Source: Trichomonas vaginalis G3 (Eukaryota > Parabasalia > Trichomonadida > Trichomonadidae). Taken from it: 64,000 bases of DNA. Of the stretch, positions 10,536 to 19,466 are shown piece after piece. How positions within the stretch are numbered: position 1 is the stretch's first letter; each line of letters begins with the position of its first letter. The DNA lies in assembly GCF_026262505.1 (NCBI RefSeq), contig NC_067207.1:15592082-15656081 (forward strand). Direction: 5' to 3'. The translations under genes were made by a program, and so were the position numbers. The notes beneath the pieces are model-generated. The model searched no databases, was not told the DNA's origin, and worked only from the letters and a program-made list of their open reading frames with translations.

Positions 10536-10651
10536 GACTACTTGTTTTAGGTTTTTTCCATTGTGTCATTTACTTATTTGACGTGGCAGAAAGATATAGA
10601 GAATATGAAGATGAACCAATGCCTGCAAATGTTCAGCATATGTACTCGTAA
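10520..10651 (+). CDS. Small single-span membrane protein (43 aa), overlapping the methyltransferase
   Basis: The ATG at 10520 lies inside the last codons of the methyltransferase in another frame. The product starts MWFEIGLLVLGFFHCVIYLF, one membrane span, followed by a charged tail (DVAERYREYEDEP). The same overlapping frame, of the same length, is kept in copy 2 (50903-51034) with only small changes, which argues that it is translated. Small membrane proteins are common in virion gene sets, but no function can be read from this sequence. Confidence 0.6.
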   Translation: MWFEIGLLVLGFFHCVIYLFDVAERYREYEDEPMPANVQHMYS

Positions 10652-10652
10652 G

Positions 10653-10674
10653 AGATATTTTTATCTAATATTAA
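10653..10674 (+). promoter_or_regulatory. Polinton-type upstream motif (TTTTTATCTA ... ATTAA-ATG)
   Basis: A T-run ending in TATCTA or TACATA sits about 12-20 bases before the ATG here and before many genes in both elements, for example before 18288, 12165, 11056, 28879 (TACTTAG) and 51058. It differs from the host TCA initiator. The motif is inferred from recurrence only. Confidence 0.5.
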
Positions 10675-11037
10675 ATGGACGCACAGAACTTAGCGAATGC
10701 ACAGCAACCTGGACAACCAAACCCAGAGAATATTCCAAATGAAGTTAGAATACAAACTGCAATGGCAAACTATGGTCAAGTGCCAACAGATGTACAAATG
10801 CAAACTGCCATGTCAAATGACGCTGCGTTAGGTTTGCCACCATGGTATGCAAATATGAGATGGAAAGAGTTTTATACAAACCCTGAAGTGGGATATAAAC
10901 AACTCTATGCAGATGACGCGAACACAGGAGTTGACCCAGAATATGTTTTCTACCAGAGGAGAAACAGAATGTATGAGCTCCAGTTAAAGAATGCTATGGA
11001 ACTCAACAGGAAACGTAAGAGACTAGGCGGACATTAG
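10675..11037 (+). CDS. Conserved small Polinton protein with basic tail (120 aa)
   Basis: I do not recognise the family. The product has a Gln/Asn/Pro-rich start with two related segments (VRIQTAMANYGQVP and VQMQTAMSND), a Trp/Tyr-rich centre (PPWYANMRWKEFY) and a strongly basic end (NRKRKRLGGH). It is identical at the protein level to the copy-2 product (51058-51420), and the nucleotide differences I saw are silent. The basic tail could bind DNA or act as a nuclear signal. A core or virion-associated protein is a guess. Confidence 0.7.
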   Translation: MDAQNLANAQQPGQPNPENIPNEVRIQTAMANYGQVPTDVQMQTAMSNDAALGLPPWYANMRWKEFYTNPEVGYKQLYADDANTGVDPEYVFYQRRNRMYELQLKNAMELNRKRKRLGGH

Positions 11038-11055
11038 ATTTTTACATATAGTAAA

Positions 11056-11293
11056 ATGGGTTTCTTCAGTAGTATTGGAAACTTCTTTCGAAATGTTGGA
11101 AGAGGTATATGGAATGGAATAAAAACCGTAGGAAGAGGAATTTGGAACGGAGTCAAAAATATTGGTAAAAGAGTAGGTCAGTTCGTTGGTATTATACCTA
11201 AAGACCCTGAAAGAACAAGCTCCTGTCATACAACAGCCTGAACCTGCACCACAGTCTAGTTGGCAACCAAATCCAACACCTCAACCGTATTAA
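11056..11293 (+). CDS. Amphipathic virion-type peptide (Polinton part)
   Basis: The gene opens MGFFSSIGNFFRNVGRGIWNG and goes on with repeated blocks of glycine, aromatic and basic residues (GRGIWNGIKTVGRG, GIWNGVKNIGKR) that would form amphipathic helices, then a Pro/Gln-rich tail. This resembles membrane-active capsid-internal peptides such as adenovirus protein VI, by character rather than by alignment. The copy-2 version (51439-51681) looks whole; this one appears slightly broken. Confidence 0.55.
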
Positions 11294-11297
11294 AAAA

Positions 11298-12146
11298 TTA
11301 TATTTTTACCGTTCGATAGTAGTTGTATATGAAACTAAGTTCTAAGTAAAACGCATGGTATAATGGAATTATTCTTTTTCTTCCATCTGTAGTAAACCAT
11401 ACTTGAAAGTCTGAAATACTTCCACTTGGTGGTTCGTATAACTTTGTAGGTTTTTCGTAAAAGTCATTTGCCAAGCATAAGAAAGAGTTTTGGGCGCCAG
11501 AAAATGAAGCATGAACAATAATAGCAGCTGGGTCGAAAACATCTTTAAATAAATATGGTTCATCTCTTGCATATCGACTGTAAATATTTGCTAAAGGAAG
11601 TTCGACTTTCTGATTTAACATTCTTTGCAAATAATACCATGACATTGCAGTGAATTCTGTATATATTTGTTCGTCTTTCTTTGGATTGTCTTCGTAGATT
11701 TGAAATGACACTTGTGAATTTTGTTTGTCATATACAATTCTCACATAAAGTGTGCTCTCGGTATTTGCATATTCATCAGCATATTTTGCATAACATGAAT
11801 TTATTTTATCTTCTATATTTTTTAACGCAGTCTGTAGAGAAGATGAAAGGTCAACTTGTATTAGCTCAATTTCTTCCCACATTTTTCGTTTCCCTTCAGA
11901 TATATAATCTATATGAAACCTTACAATAAATGGAAAACTTTTATCTTCTACAGACACAAACTTCATTCTACGAAAGCCAATAGCTTTTGTGACAGATGGG
12001 TCTCTTAGCCATCTTAATGGGTAGTCAAAACGATAGCCTTCATGCTTTACGGTCTCTGTCTCAAACTTTTGACCGACATTAGTAAAAAGTTCATCTAATG
12101 GTTTAGTTGTAGCAACTCTTGAATTTTCTTTTTCTATTGGAAGCAT
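11298..12146 (-). CDS. Polinton protein, paralogue of the 18288 gene (282 aa)
   Basis: The protein shares blocks with the product at 18288-19148: TKPLDELFTN, YRFDYPLRWL, KAIGFRRM, VHASFS, NSFLC and a C-terminal ISDFQVWFTT ... IPLYHAFYLELSFIYNY. I cannot name a family. The beta-rich, cysteine-poor sequence and its paired occurrence suggest a structural protein such as a minor capsid or tail component. It is transcribed towards the small-protein genes and diverges from the tail-fibre gene, sharing a short upstream region. Confidence 0.65.
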   Translation of the reverse strand: MLPIEKENSRVATTKPLDELFTNVGQKFETETVKHEGYRFDYPLRWLRDPSVTKAIGFRRMKFVSVEDKSFPFIVRFHIDYISEGKRKMWEEIELIQVDLSSSLQTALKNIEDKINSCYAKYADEYANTESTLYVRIVYDKQNSQVSFQIYEDNPKKDEQIYTEFTAMSWYYLQRMLNQKVELPLANIYSRYARDEPYLFKDVFDPAAIIVHASFSGAQNSFLCLANDFYEKPTKLYEPPSGSISDFQVWFTTDGRKRIIPLYHAFYLELSFIYNYYRTVKI

Positions 12147-12164
12147 ATTTTATCTAGAATAAAA

Positions 12165-13889
12165 ATGTCAAATGAAACAGCGTCTATGAGAGAAATACAA
12201 CACAACCGACAACTCATTATACAAGCTCTAAATAAGAACACAACAAACTTTTCAAACTATTCTAAGATATCTGAGTCATTGAAAGAAGGAAACTTAAAAC
12301 TGACATTAAACCCAATGACAGATGAGTTTCTGTTTCAAGACAATAAGAACCATACTGTCTGTATAAATCCAACAAAAGGAACTTTAAACGAGAAACCTAT
12401 AAATGAACTTCTTTTGAAAGCAGATGTTGACAACAAAGCTGACAAAGAATATGTAGACGATGCAATAGCAAAAGAAGAAGAAAGAGCTAACAATGCTTAT
12501 GCAACAAAAGAACATACTCATCCTGAACTAGCAGACAAAACATATGTTGACAATAAAATGTCAAGTGAAGTGACAAGAGCTGAAAACGAATATTCTAAAA
12601 AGACTCATACACATTCTATATCTGAAATAACAGACTTACAAGAAACCTTAAACAGTAAAAGTGCCGTTGGACATACACATACCATTGCAAATATTACAAA
12701 CTTACAAGAAACCTTAAACAGGAAAAGTGACGTTGGACATACACATACCATTGCAAATATTACAAACTTACAAGAAACCTTAAACAGTAAAAGTGCCGTT
12801 GGACATACACATACATCTTCTGAAATAACAGACTTAAACGTTAGCCTTGAAAAGAAAGCAGATAAAACATATGTCAATGAAATATACCAAAGTTTAGTTG
12901 GAACAAAAAATATTGAAACTATTGTTGGTGACTTTTCTGTCAATGAAGAAAATAAATATTTTAGATGTGAGTTTGTACACTCCTTAAGAAATGGTATACG
13001 GTATAAACTCATTCCGAAAAATAACAATGAAATGTATGTAAGCTATATAAAGAATGATGGTACACAAGTTAAAGTTCCATTAGACAACAACTGCTACTTA
13101 AACTTATATGGAGACGAACAAAAGAAATATTTAAGAGTTTATGAAATGACAGATATGACATTGCCTGACCCAGCTCCAGTACCATATTATTATGACTATG
13201 GTGTTGACGCACGTGTAGACCCAAAAAAGCAAACATTATATTTAGAATATTATAGATATAAAAGATATAATGCAATAGAAAAAACGAGAATAGTATACTA
13301 TTATGAAGATGACAGAAATAAATATTATAGTCAAGATTTTACCTACCCTGAAAACATAAGATTATATTATAAAAATATTCTGACACAAACCAGAAGAAAC
13401 CTGAAATAGTTGCACTATATTTTAAGTTCAAAAGAGACAATCCTATAATGTCTCATATGTTTGATTTAATGAACCCAGTAGGTTCTATTTATACATCTAT
13501 GGAAGCAAGAAGTCCTCAAGTAATGTTTGGTGTTGGTGCATGGAACAAATAGTCGACAGGTTTTTGTATTGTGCAAACTCTTCAAAGGAAACAGGTGGAA
13601 GTAAAACGATTTCAGGTGAAAATTTACCTGCACACAGTCACTACATAGATTTAAGTACATCTCAAGCAGGTTGGCATAAGCATAGATATTGGGATTGGTC
13701 AGGAATGACAAAAGGTAAAGGATATGATGTTAAAGACGACGTTAAGTTTGCTATAAATTGTTACTGGGATGACACTCAGGAGAAGGAAACCATACACATT
13801 TCGTTTCAGGATATACACAAACAACGGGACAAAGTAAAGAATACATGCCACCTTACATGACAGTTTACGCATGGTATAGAATTGCTTAG
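12165..13889 (+). pseudogene. Phage-like tail-fibre gene with collar domain (Polinton part, broken)
   Basis: The N-terminal half carries repeated fibre motifs (ADKEYVDDAIAKEEERA, then three runs of the type VGHTHT-IANITNLQETLN), as in phage tail and short-fibre proteins. The C-terminal part has the collar-type signature: PVGSIYTS, DRFLYCANS, SGENLPAHSHYI. It ends with the YAWYRIA terminus familiar from phage tail collar proteins. Such trimeric fibres bind surfaces in phages; here it would be a virion appendage. The gene is broken in this copy and more so in copy 2 (52524-54164). Confidence 0.75.
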
Positions 13890-14845
13890 TCGTCATTTTC
13901 AACTTCTTTAGCATATTCGTCAGGAGTTGTCTTATATTTGTTAGGAACTGTTTTTGAAAGTATACCACCTTGAACTTTGACAAGTTTGAAACGAGGTCTG
14001 ACAATAGTCGTTTTATCTTCTGCTTGCAGTCTGTACATTTTGCCATGTTTGCCTAAAACTTCATAATATTCTCTTGTATACTTTCTTCTATTTTTACGAA
14101 CACGAATGTGAGTACCTGTCGGGTTCCCATTGTTTGTCATAGTCAATAGTATTTTCATATGGGTCGCGTTTAGGTATTTCTATTTTTACTTTGTCACCTT
14201 TCTGAAGTTTGAAGCCCGGCATTCTTTCTTGTTTGTCTCTTTTGACTAAATTATTAAATATATAGTCTTTCTCTAAGTCAGGGTTGTTTTTCATTTCTTC
14301 GGGGGAGTGGTTTCCCAAACCTTTTTGTTTACGGCTATTGTAAATATTTAAAACTTGTCTCATCTTTGCCATGGAGAAGTGTCTATATTTGTCGTCATAT
14401 GACATTTCATTTGCTTCACCACCTTGTGGTTGGTTTAAGTCTCTTAACATTTTTATACAACCGTCAATGACACCAAGAGCAGAATGGTTTTGGTCGACAA
14501 TGAAATATTGGTTTACATTTTTTGAACGCAGATAGTTTTTACATCATCTGATTTGAAAGAACTTTCATAGTCAGATGTCAGTTTTGTTGGATGGTATTTG
14601 TCAACGAATATTGTCAAAGCAGTTTTCACATCTAAAATATTTTTGGACCATAATGGTATGGCTTCACAGTATCTTGTGTTTTGACCAACAAATATTAGCC
14701 AGTATGGTGGTCCATCTTCTCTATACCTCGGAATGTTTTCCAAGATATCCATAAACCAAGCATTTGGTGTTGAACTAAAGATTTTTATCATGAGTGCTTT
14801 CTTTGTTGCCTTAGAAACATAGGGGTCCTTGTTTGGATTCGTCAT
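13886..14845 (-). pseudogene. Polinton rve-type integrase region (broken)
   Basis: The minus strand encodes parts of a DDE/rve integrase. The N-terminal side has WFMDILE, YWLIFVGQNTRYCEAIPL and KLTSDYESSF, which hold the first two catalytic aspartates in typical context. The later part is charged (KMRQVLNIYNSRKQKGLG, LQKGDKVKIEIPKRDP) and ends in a small basic C-terminal domain. In Polintons this enzyme joins the element's ends to the target and makes the 5-6 bp duplication seen at this element. The gene is broken in this copy. Confidence 0.85.
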
Positions 14846-14862
14846 TTTTTAACCCATAAGAA

Positions 14863-15264
14863 ATGGGTTTATTTGGCGCATTAGCAGGAGTTGCATCCAG
14901 ATTTTTGCCCGCAGTGGGAACAATAGCCAGAGGTGTATTTGGAGTTGGAAGGAAGATTTTGAGTACATTAGGTATATTTAAAGAGAAAGCACAACCTATT
15001 ATACAAACTGTACAGAAAGGTTGGGATGTAGCACGAGATGCAGCAAATCTTATTCCAAATCCTGAAACAAGAGGAAAAAGTTCAAGGATGGATGGACAAT
15101 GTAGGAAGACAAGCAGGAACTATTATAACAAAGCAAATGACTACTATAACCAAGCAGGACACTATATGGACCAAGGTGAAAGATTCTTTAACAGAGGATA
15201 TAACCATGCACAACAATGGGTAAACAATAACCAACCTCAACCGCCTCAAACGTGGGGAATGTAA
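14863..15264 (+). CDS. Amphipathic Gly/Ala-rich small Polinton protein (133 aa)
   Basis: The start (MGLFGALAGVASRFLPAVGTI) and the following GVFGVGRKILSTLGIF are amphipathic and membrane-seeking, and a Tyr/Asn/Gln-rich tail follows. It is a second protein of the same general character as the 11056 product. A role as an internal capsid, membrane-active peptide is possible by analogy only. The counterpart in copy 2 lies at 55139-55539 and is decayed. Confidence 0.55.
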   Translation: MGLFGALAGVASRFLPAVGTIARGVFGVGRKILSTLGIFKEKAQPIIQTVQKGWDVARDAANLIPNPETRGKSSRMDGQCRKTSRNYYNKANDYYNQAGHYMDQGERFFNRGYNHAQQWVNNNQPQPPQTWGM

Positions 15265-15283
15265 AGTTTTTTACTGAGATGAA

Positions 15284-15436
15284 ATGAACAATACAGCATT
15301 GAGACAAATGGGTTCAAGATGGATTTGTCGACTTCCAGCAGTTACACAACGTGTTTGTCAAGTTCTTCCTATACCTCAGGAAGTTTTAGACCGACTTAAA
15401 AAACAACAACAACCAGTTGAAAACAAACCAAACTAA
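15284..15436 (+). CDS. Short Polinton protein (50 aa)
   Basis: A short frame begins MNNTALRQMGSRWICRLP and ends with a Lys/Gln-rich tail. It is preceded by the same leader as its neighbour at 15456 (TTTTTTACTGAGATGAA directly before ATG), which is strong evidence that it is expressed. Its function is unknown. A counterpart lies at 55560-55713. Confidence 0.55.
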   Translation: MNNTALRQMGSRWICRLPAVTQRVCQVLPIPQEVLDRLKKQQQPVENKPN

Positions 15437-15438
15437 AA

Positions 15439-15455
15439 TTTTTTACTGAGATGAA
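15439..15455 (+). promoter_or_regulatory. Duplicated leader TTTTTTACTGAGATGAA
   Basis: The same 17-base leader sits immediately before the ATGs at 15284 and 15456 and again before their copy-2 counterparts. It is a variant of the element's T-run motif and likely sets the transcript start. Confidence 0.5.
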
Positions 15456-16040
15456 ATGACCGAAGAAGTTGAAACGGTAGATTTGACACCACAAACAAAA
15501 AGTTCAGAACCATTGTCAAAACCTGTCAAAGAACTTACAGATGAAGAGAAAAATTCAATAATAGAAAGTGCCAGGTCTGGAAATACAAACCCTAACTATA
15601 AAGTCACTTTTCATAGAAATGGAACGGCTAGTATCTCAAAAAAGAAACAGACTCTCACAAATAAAATATTGAAGTCTGAAGGAGCTTTCGAGACAACAGA
15701 TGGAAAAGTTTACTTCACCGACCAACAGTTCATTATAGAACATCTCATTGACTTAGAGTCGAAATATTCTAAACTTTACAACAAACACAAAAAGTTGAAA
15801 GGAAAACAAAAACAAATGGCATATGATATTTATGAAGATGTTGACGACACAACTGTTCCTGCAGGTGAGGTAAAGCCCGAGGAACCGAAAAGTGACGAAA
15901 AACCGATAGAAGAAGAGAAACCAAAAACTGAAGATAAACCAAAACCAAAGTTTAGTTTCCAAACTAAACCAAGTCAACCTTCATTAGCTGGTATGGGTTG
16001 GCGTCAAAGACTTATGGCAGCAGGTGGTTATGTAAAGTAA
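15456..16040 (+). CDS. Charged Polinton protein, unknown (194 aa)
   Basis: The protein starts acidic (MTEEVETVDLTPQ). It has a central Lys-rich likely coiled-coil (IIEHLIDLESKYSKLYNKHK), a long Glu/Lys/Pro linker and a conserved end, SLAGMGWRQRLMAAGGYVK. That GMG(W)-type end resembles the short basic C-termini of some virion core precursors, but I cannot assign a family. It sits directly upstream of the polymerase gene on the same strand. Confidence 0.55.
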   Translation: MTEEVETVDLTPQTKSSEPLSKPVKELTDEEKNSIIESARSGNTNPNYKVTFHRNGTASISKKKQTLTNKILKSEGAFETTDGKVYFTDQQFIIEHLIDLESKYSKLYNKHKKLKGKQKQMAYDIYEDVDDTTVPAGEVKPEEPKSDEKPIEEEKPKTEDKPKPKFSFQTKPSQPSLAGMGWRQRLMAAGGYVK

Positions 16041-16070
16041 AGAAAAAAATATTTTTTTATTTTTATAAAA

Positions 16071-18215
16071 ATGCCCCCATATAGAATGGATAGAAAATCT
16101 GCTAGAATAAAAGCAGAGTTAGAAAGATATGGTTGGAAAGTTTCGAAGAATTTTAAATATAGGAAGGGAAGACCCATAAAAGTCTATGACAAATTGTCTG
16201 GTCTTCGCTACGAAATGGACTTAGAAACAGCGCGCGCAAATTATCCAAACAGACTAGAGAGGTTAGAAGAAGAACGTCTTATGGACATGCCTTTCGATGT
16301 TAGTGAACCTCAAGTTGAAGGACACGACGGCTTTGCCAGATTCTACTGGAAACATGACGAACAATTGCATCCTTTGAGAAGGAAAAAAGGAAAAGGTGAA
16401 GACGCACATGCTCCCATGGAAAGAACAAGATATGCATATGAAAAGTACCGTGAAGTTAGAAGTAAAATTACATCTGGTCGAACCTTTACAGTAAACTTTG
16501 ACGAAGGAAAGAACAAAGAAGGCTTCATGGGAGTACTTGCTGCCATACAAGATGGAAATAAGAAAGGATACAATCTCAGACTAACCGTAACAGATTTAGA
16601 TGGTCATATTTACTATGCACATGGCAATGTCACAACAGCTGCAATGCTTCTTGACGCTTTCAAGACTACAAAGAGAGAACAAATGGTTGACTCCGACTCA
16701 GACATTTTGAATGCAATTGAAGGAATTGCAAGTGTCAAGTTCGAATGGTACCAACCTAACCCTCAAGCAGTCAGACAACATGCTGGATACTTCCCCTTCA
16801 TAAATAAGTCTGACATTGACTTGACAAGGTATGGAATTTACAATTCAATTGAAACAATTGTCAATGAACCTTGCATTCTTACATGTCTCAGGAACTCTGG
16901 TCTTGTTACAGATGAGAAAATGAAGTATCTTGAGTCATGTGTGAAGACAAGGTACATTCTCAGAGGTCAATTGGCAAAAATTGCACCGTTGGCAAATGTC
17001 AATATCCGAGTCAACATACCTACAGCTAAAGGTTCTTCACATGACGACTATGTTGTTGACTTCAAATTGCCATGGTTGAAGATTGTAATTGTCCACAACC
17101 ACTTCATGTTGAACGAAAGTCTTATGTTCGGAAAAGGCAAGTGCAACATTGTCAGAGCTGTAAACATTCTTTTCGAGAAAGGTTTGTTGGAACCAATTCC
17201 AGATGACAAGCTGACAGAAACTTTTGTACCAAAAGACGAAACAAACTTTTCACTGTTAGCAAGACCAAAAGTTGTTCCAGACAAAGTTCTAGTACAAAAG
17301 AAGTACACAGCTCCAAAAGGAGTTGGATTGTTCGGATACCAACCTGAACCAGAAGAACTTCCAATGAGGTTGCAAGAACTTCAAGATGCTATAAACAAAC
17401 TTCCATTGAGAAATCCAATCGACGTCAAATTGTATTGGAGAGCATCAGAGTTAGCTCAGAAGGTTTTATATGAAACAGGTTGCTTCGACGATGTTTATGA
17501 GATAACAGGAGAAGTTTCTCAGAAGATAAGAGACTCACTTGAATTTCCACGAACTGGTCCGATTGGATGCGACAAGTTCGACTCAGATGAAAAGATATAC
17601 TATGTCGACCTTAACGCTGCGTACATGAGGTTCGTCCAATATATCCCGACTGGAATTCCAAACGAAGATGGTGAGTTCCCGGGAAGGAACTATACAGTTG
17701 GAAAAGTCATACAACAACTGTATGATATTAGGAAAGCTTCAAACCCCAAACTTGCAATGACACTCAAATTGCTTATGAATTCGACATGGGGATATTCCAT
17801 TAAGAAACCTCAAGAGATGAAGAGTAAACATTATGAGAAGGTCGACAACTTTGTTGAAAGGTTCTCCCCTTTTGTTTTGAAGTACGAATTCACTCAAGGT
17901 CAAAGTGGCTTAGTAACCACATTAAAACCTATTGTCGAACATTGGTCTTACCCTCAGTTCGCAAAGGCAGTCCTTGACAACTACAACAAATTCTTCTCCG
18001 AAGTCAAATCCAAAGTGAAGGTTTACTATGAGAACATTGACGCACTCATGACGAACGAAGAAGGGTACAACAAACTCATTGAAATGGGAATGGTCGGTGA
18101 GAAGATGGGCTGTTTTAAGCTAGATAAGGTATTTTCCGAAGTTCATGTAATATCGAAAAGGAAATATTGGGCTGTTAAAGAAGATGGTGAAATAGTTAAA
18201 CATTGCATGAAGTAA
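16071..18215 (+). CDS. Polinton protein-primed B-family DNA polymerase
   Basis: The C-terminal half holds polymerase motifs: a motif-A-like YYVDLNAAYM (aspartate near residue 513), motif B KLLMNSTWGY (near 566) and a motif-C-like YYENIDALM (near 655), followed by the KLDKVFSEVHVISKRKYW segment common after motif C in this family. The N-terminal third (MDRKSARIKAELERYGW onwards) is conserved in copy 2 but is not assigned to a domain. This enzyme replicates the element by protein priming in other Polintons. As a fossil part no further state is described. Confidence 0.85.
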   Translation: MPPYRMDRKSARIKAELERYGWKVSKNFKYRKGRPIKVYDKLSGLRYEMDLETARANYPNRLERLEEERLMDMPFDVSEPQVEGHDGFARFYWKHDEQLHPLRRKKGKGEDAHAPMERTRYAYEKYREVRSKITSGRTFTVNFDEGKNKEGFMGVLAAIQDGNKKGYNLRLTVTDLDGHIYYAHGNVTTAAMLLDAFKTTKREQMVDSDSDILNAIEGIASVKFEWYQPNPQAVRQHAGYFPFINKSDIDLTRYGIYNSIETIVNEPCILTCLRNSGLVTDEKMKYLESCVKTRYILRGQLAKIAPLANVNIRVNIPTAKGSSHDDYVVDFKLPWLKIVIVHNHFMLNESLMFGKGKCNIVRAVNILFEKGLLEPIPDDKLTETFVPKDETNFSLLARPKVVPDKVLVQKKYTAPKGVGLFGYQPEPEELPMRLQELQDAINKLPLRNPIDVKLYWRASELAQKVLYETGCFDDVYEITGEVSQKIRDSLEFPRTGPIGCDKFDSDEKIYYVDLNAAYMRFVQYIPTGIPNEDGEFPGRNYTVGKVIQQLYDIRKASNPKLAMTLKLLMNSTWGYSIKKPQEMKSKHYEKVDNFVERFSPFVLKYEFTQGQSGLVTTLKPIVEHWSYPQFAKAVLDNYNKFFSEVKSKVKVYYENIDALMTNEEGYNKLIEMGMVGEKMGCFKLDKVFSEVHVISKRKYWAVKEDGEIVKHCMK

Positions 18216-18287
18216 AACGTTGCATGAAATAAAATATTGCATGAAGTAAAAACGTTTTTTAAAACCATATATTTTTACATATATTAA

Positions 18288-19148
18288 ATGTTTCAGGTTG
18301 AAAAACAAAGAACAAAAGTAGCAGATACAAAACCGTTAGACTATATCTTTACAAATGCTGGTAGGACAATATCAGATGAAGAAATTTCATCCCGTACTTA
18401 CAGGTTTGACTTTCCAATTCGTTGGCTTCAAAGTCCTTCAGATGCAAAGGCAATAGGATTTAGAAGAGTTTTGTTTTCAAAAAGAACTAACGCATTTATG
18501 TTCGCAGTATATTTTCATGGGCAATATGAAGGTTCTAATGGTCTAATAGACAAATTTGACGAAATGAGAATCTTTACAGTTCGTTCAGACGAAAGTCTTG
18601 AGAAAACTCTAAATGACTTTCAAACTCAAATAAACAAATACTACTGGGAATTTCAAGAAAAATACGACTCTTTACTAAATGGAACGTACTATCTAAAACT
18701 AGAATACAACAAGATGAATTCCACCGTTTCATTTCAAAGGATTGAAATTAACCCTCCAAGAAGTACAGAGTTTTTATTTTGGGAAGTAGACAAACGTTCT
18801 TGGGCACAATTTCTTCGGTTACTAAACCAGAACGAACCATTGCCACCTGACGGTCCGTTTAAATTTATACGCCCACCAGCAGATTTGACAGTTTATAGAA
18901 ACGTGTTTGACCCTCAAAATGTTATGTGTCATGCAAGTTTCAGTTCAAGCAACAACAGTTTTCTTTGTATCGGTAAGGACTTTTATGACTTTGCTTCTAA
19001 ATTCTACGAACCACCTAGTAACAGTTTCTCTGACTTTCAAGTTTGGTTCACAACAAACGGTGTGCAACATATTATTCCATTGTACTATGACTTTTATCTC
19101 GAATTGTCTTTCATATATAACTACGGAAAAGTGCTGAAAAAGTATTGA
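18288..19148 (+). CDS. Polinton protein, paralogue of the 11298 gene (286 aa)
   Basis: The protein is related along its length to the minus-strand product at 11298-12146, with shared ends (TKPLDYIFTN, YRFDFPIRWL, KAIGFRRVLF and SFSDFQVWFTT ... FYLELSFIYNY) and a more divergent centre. A TTTTTACATATATTAA leader directly precedes the ATG. No family is recognised; a structural role is inferred from its paired occurrence and likely beta-rich character. The copy-2 homologue is at 57121-57983. Confidence 0.65.
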   Translation: MFQVEKQRTKVADTKPLDYIFTNAGRTISDEEISSRTYRFDFPIRWLQSPSDAKAIGFRRVLFSKRTNAFMFAVYFHGQYEGSNGLIDKFDEMRIFTVRSDESLEKTLNDFQTQINKYYWEFQEKYDSLLNGTYYLKLEYNKMNSTVSFQRIEINPPRSTEFLFWEVDKRSWAQFLRLLNQNEPLPPDGPFKFIRPPADLTVYRNVFDPQNVMCHASFSSSNNSFLCIGKDFYDFASKFYEPPSNSFSDFQVWFTTNGVQHIIPLYYDFYLELSFIYNYGKVLKKY

Positions 19149-19228
19149 ATGTGAAGATATTAGAAAATAACATTTTTTCTAACATCGTAGAAAACTCATG
19201 AAAACAATTTATTTTTGTGAATATGTAA

Positions 19229-19303
19229 GCGGCTCATAGCTCAGTGGTATGGGCTACCTCGTTAAAGGCGTCGAAGACCTCGGTTCAAATCCCGATTCGC
19301 GCA
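19229..19303 (+). tRNA. tRNA-like sequence inside Polinton copy 1 (degenerate)
   Basis: The 75-base segment has a good A box (TAGCTCAGTGGT) and a perfect B box (GGTTCAAATCC) at tRNA spacing, ending in GCA. Only three base pairs of an acceptor stem form (GCG with CGC), and the anticodon and T stems are poorly paired, so no anticodon can be assigned with confidence (GTT is possible). It may still act as an internal RNA polymerase III promoter. Confidence 0.4.
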
Positions 19304-19340
19304 GGTTTTTTCCTTTTATGCAGTGAAATTTCATGTACAT

Positions 19341-19463
19341 AGGTTACTTTGGTGTTAGACCCTAGTGAAGAAAATAGAACGATATAAGTTTACATTTGTA
19401 AGGTTATTTTGGTGTTAGACCCTAGTGAAGAAAATAGAACGATATAAGTTTACATTTGTAAAG
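19341..19463 (+). repeat. Tandem duplication, 60-bp period
   Basis: Two near-identical units contain GGTGTTAGACCCTAGTGAAG and lie just downstream of the tRNA-like sequence. They are non-coding. Confidence 0.8.
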
Positions 19464-19466
19464 TTG

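Noticed and set aside
13886-14845. Retroviral or LTR-element origin for the integrase
   Set aside because: No reverse transcriptase, protease or LTR is present; the surrounding polymerase, ATPase and capsid genes define a Polinton.
19229-19303. Functional tRNA-Asn
   Set aside because: The A and B boxes fit, but acceptor, anticodon and T stems pair poorly, so it is listed only as tRNA-like.
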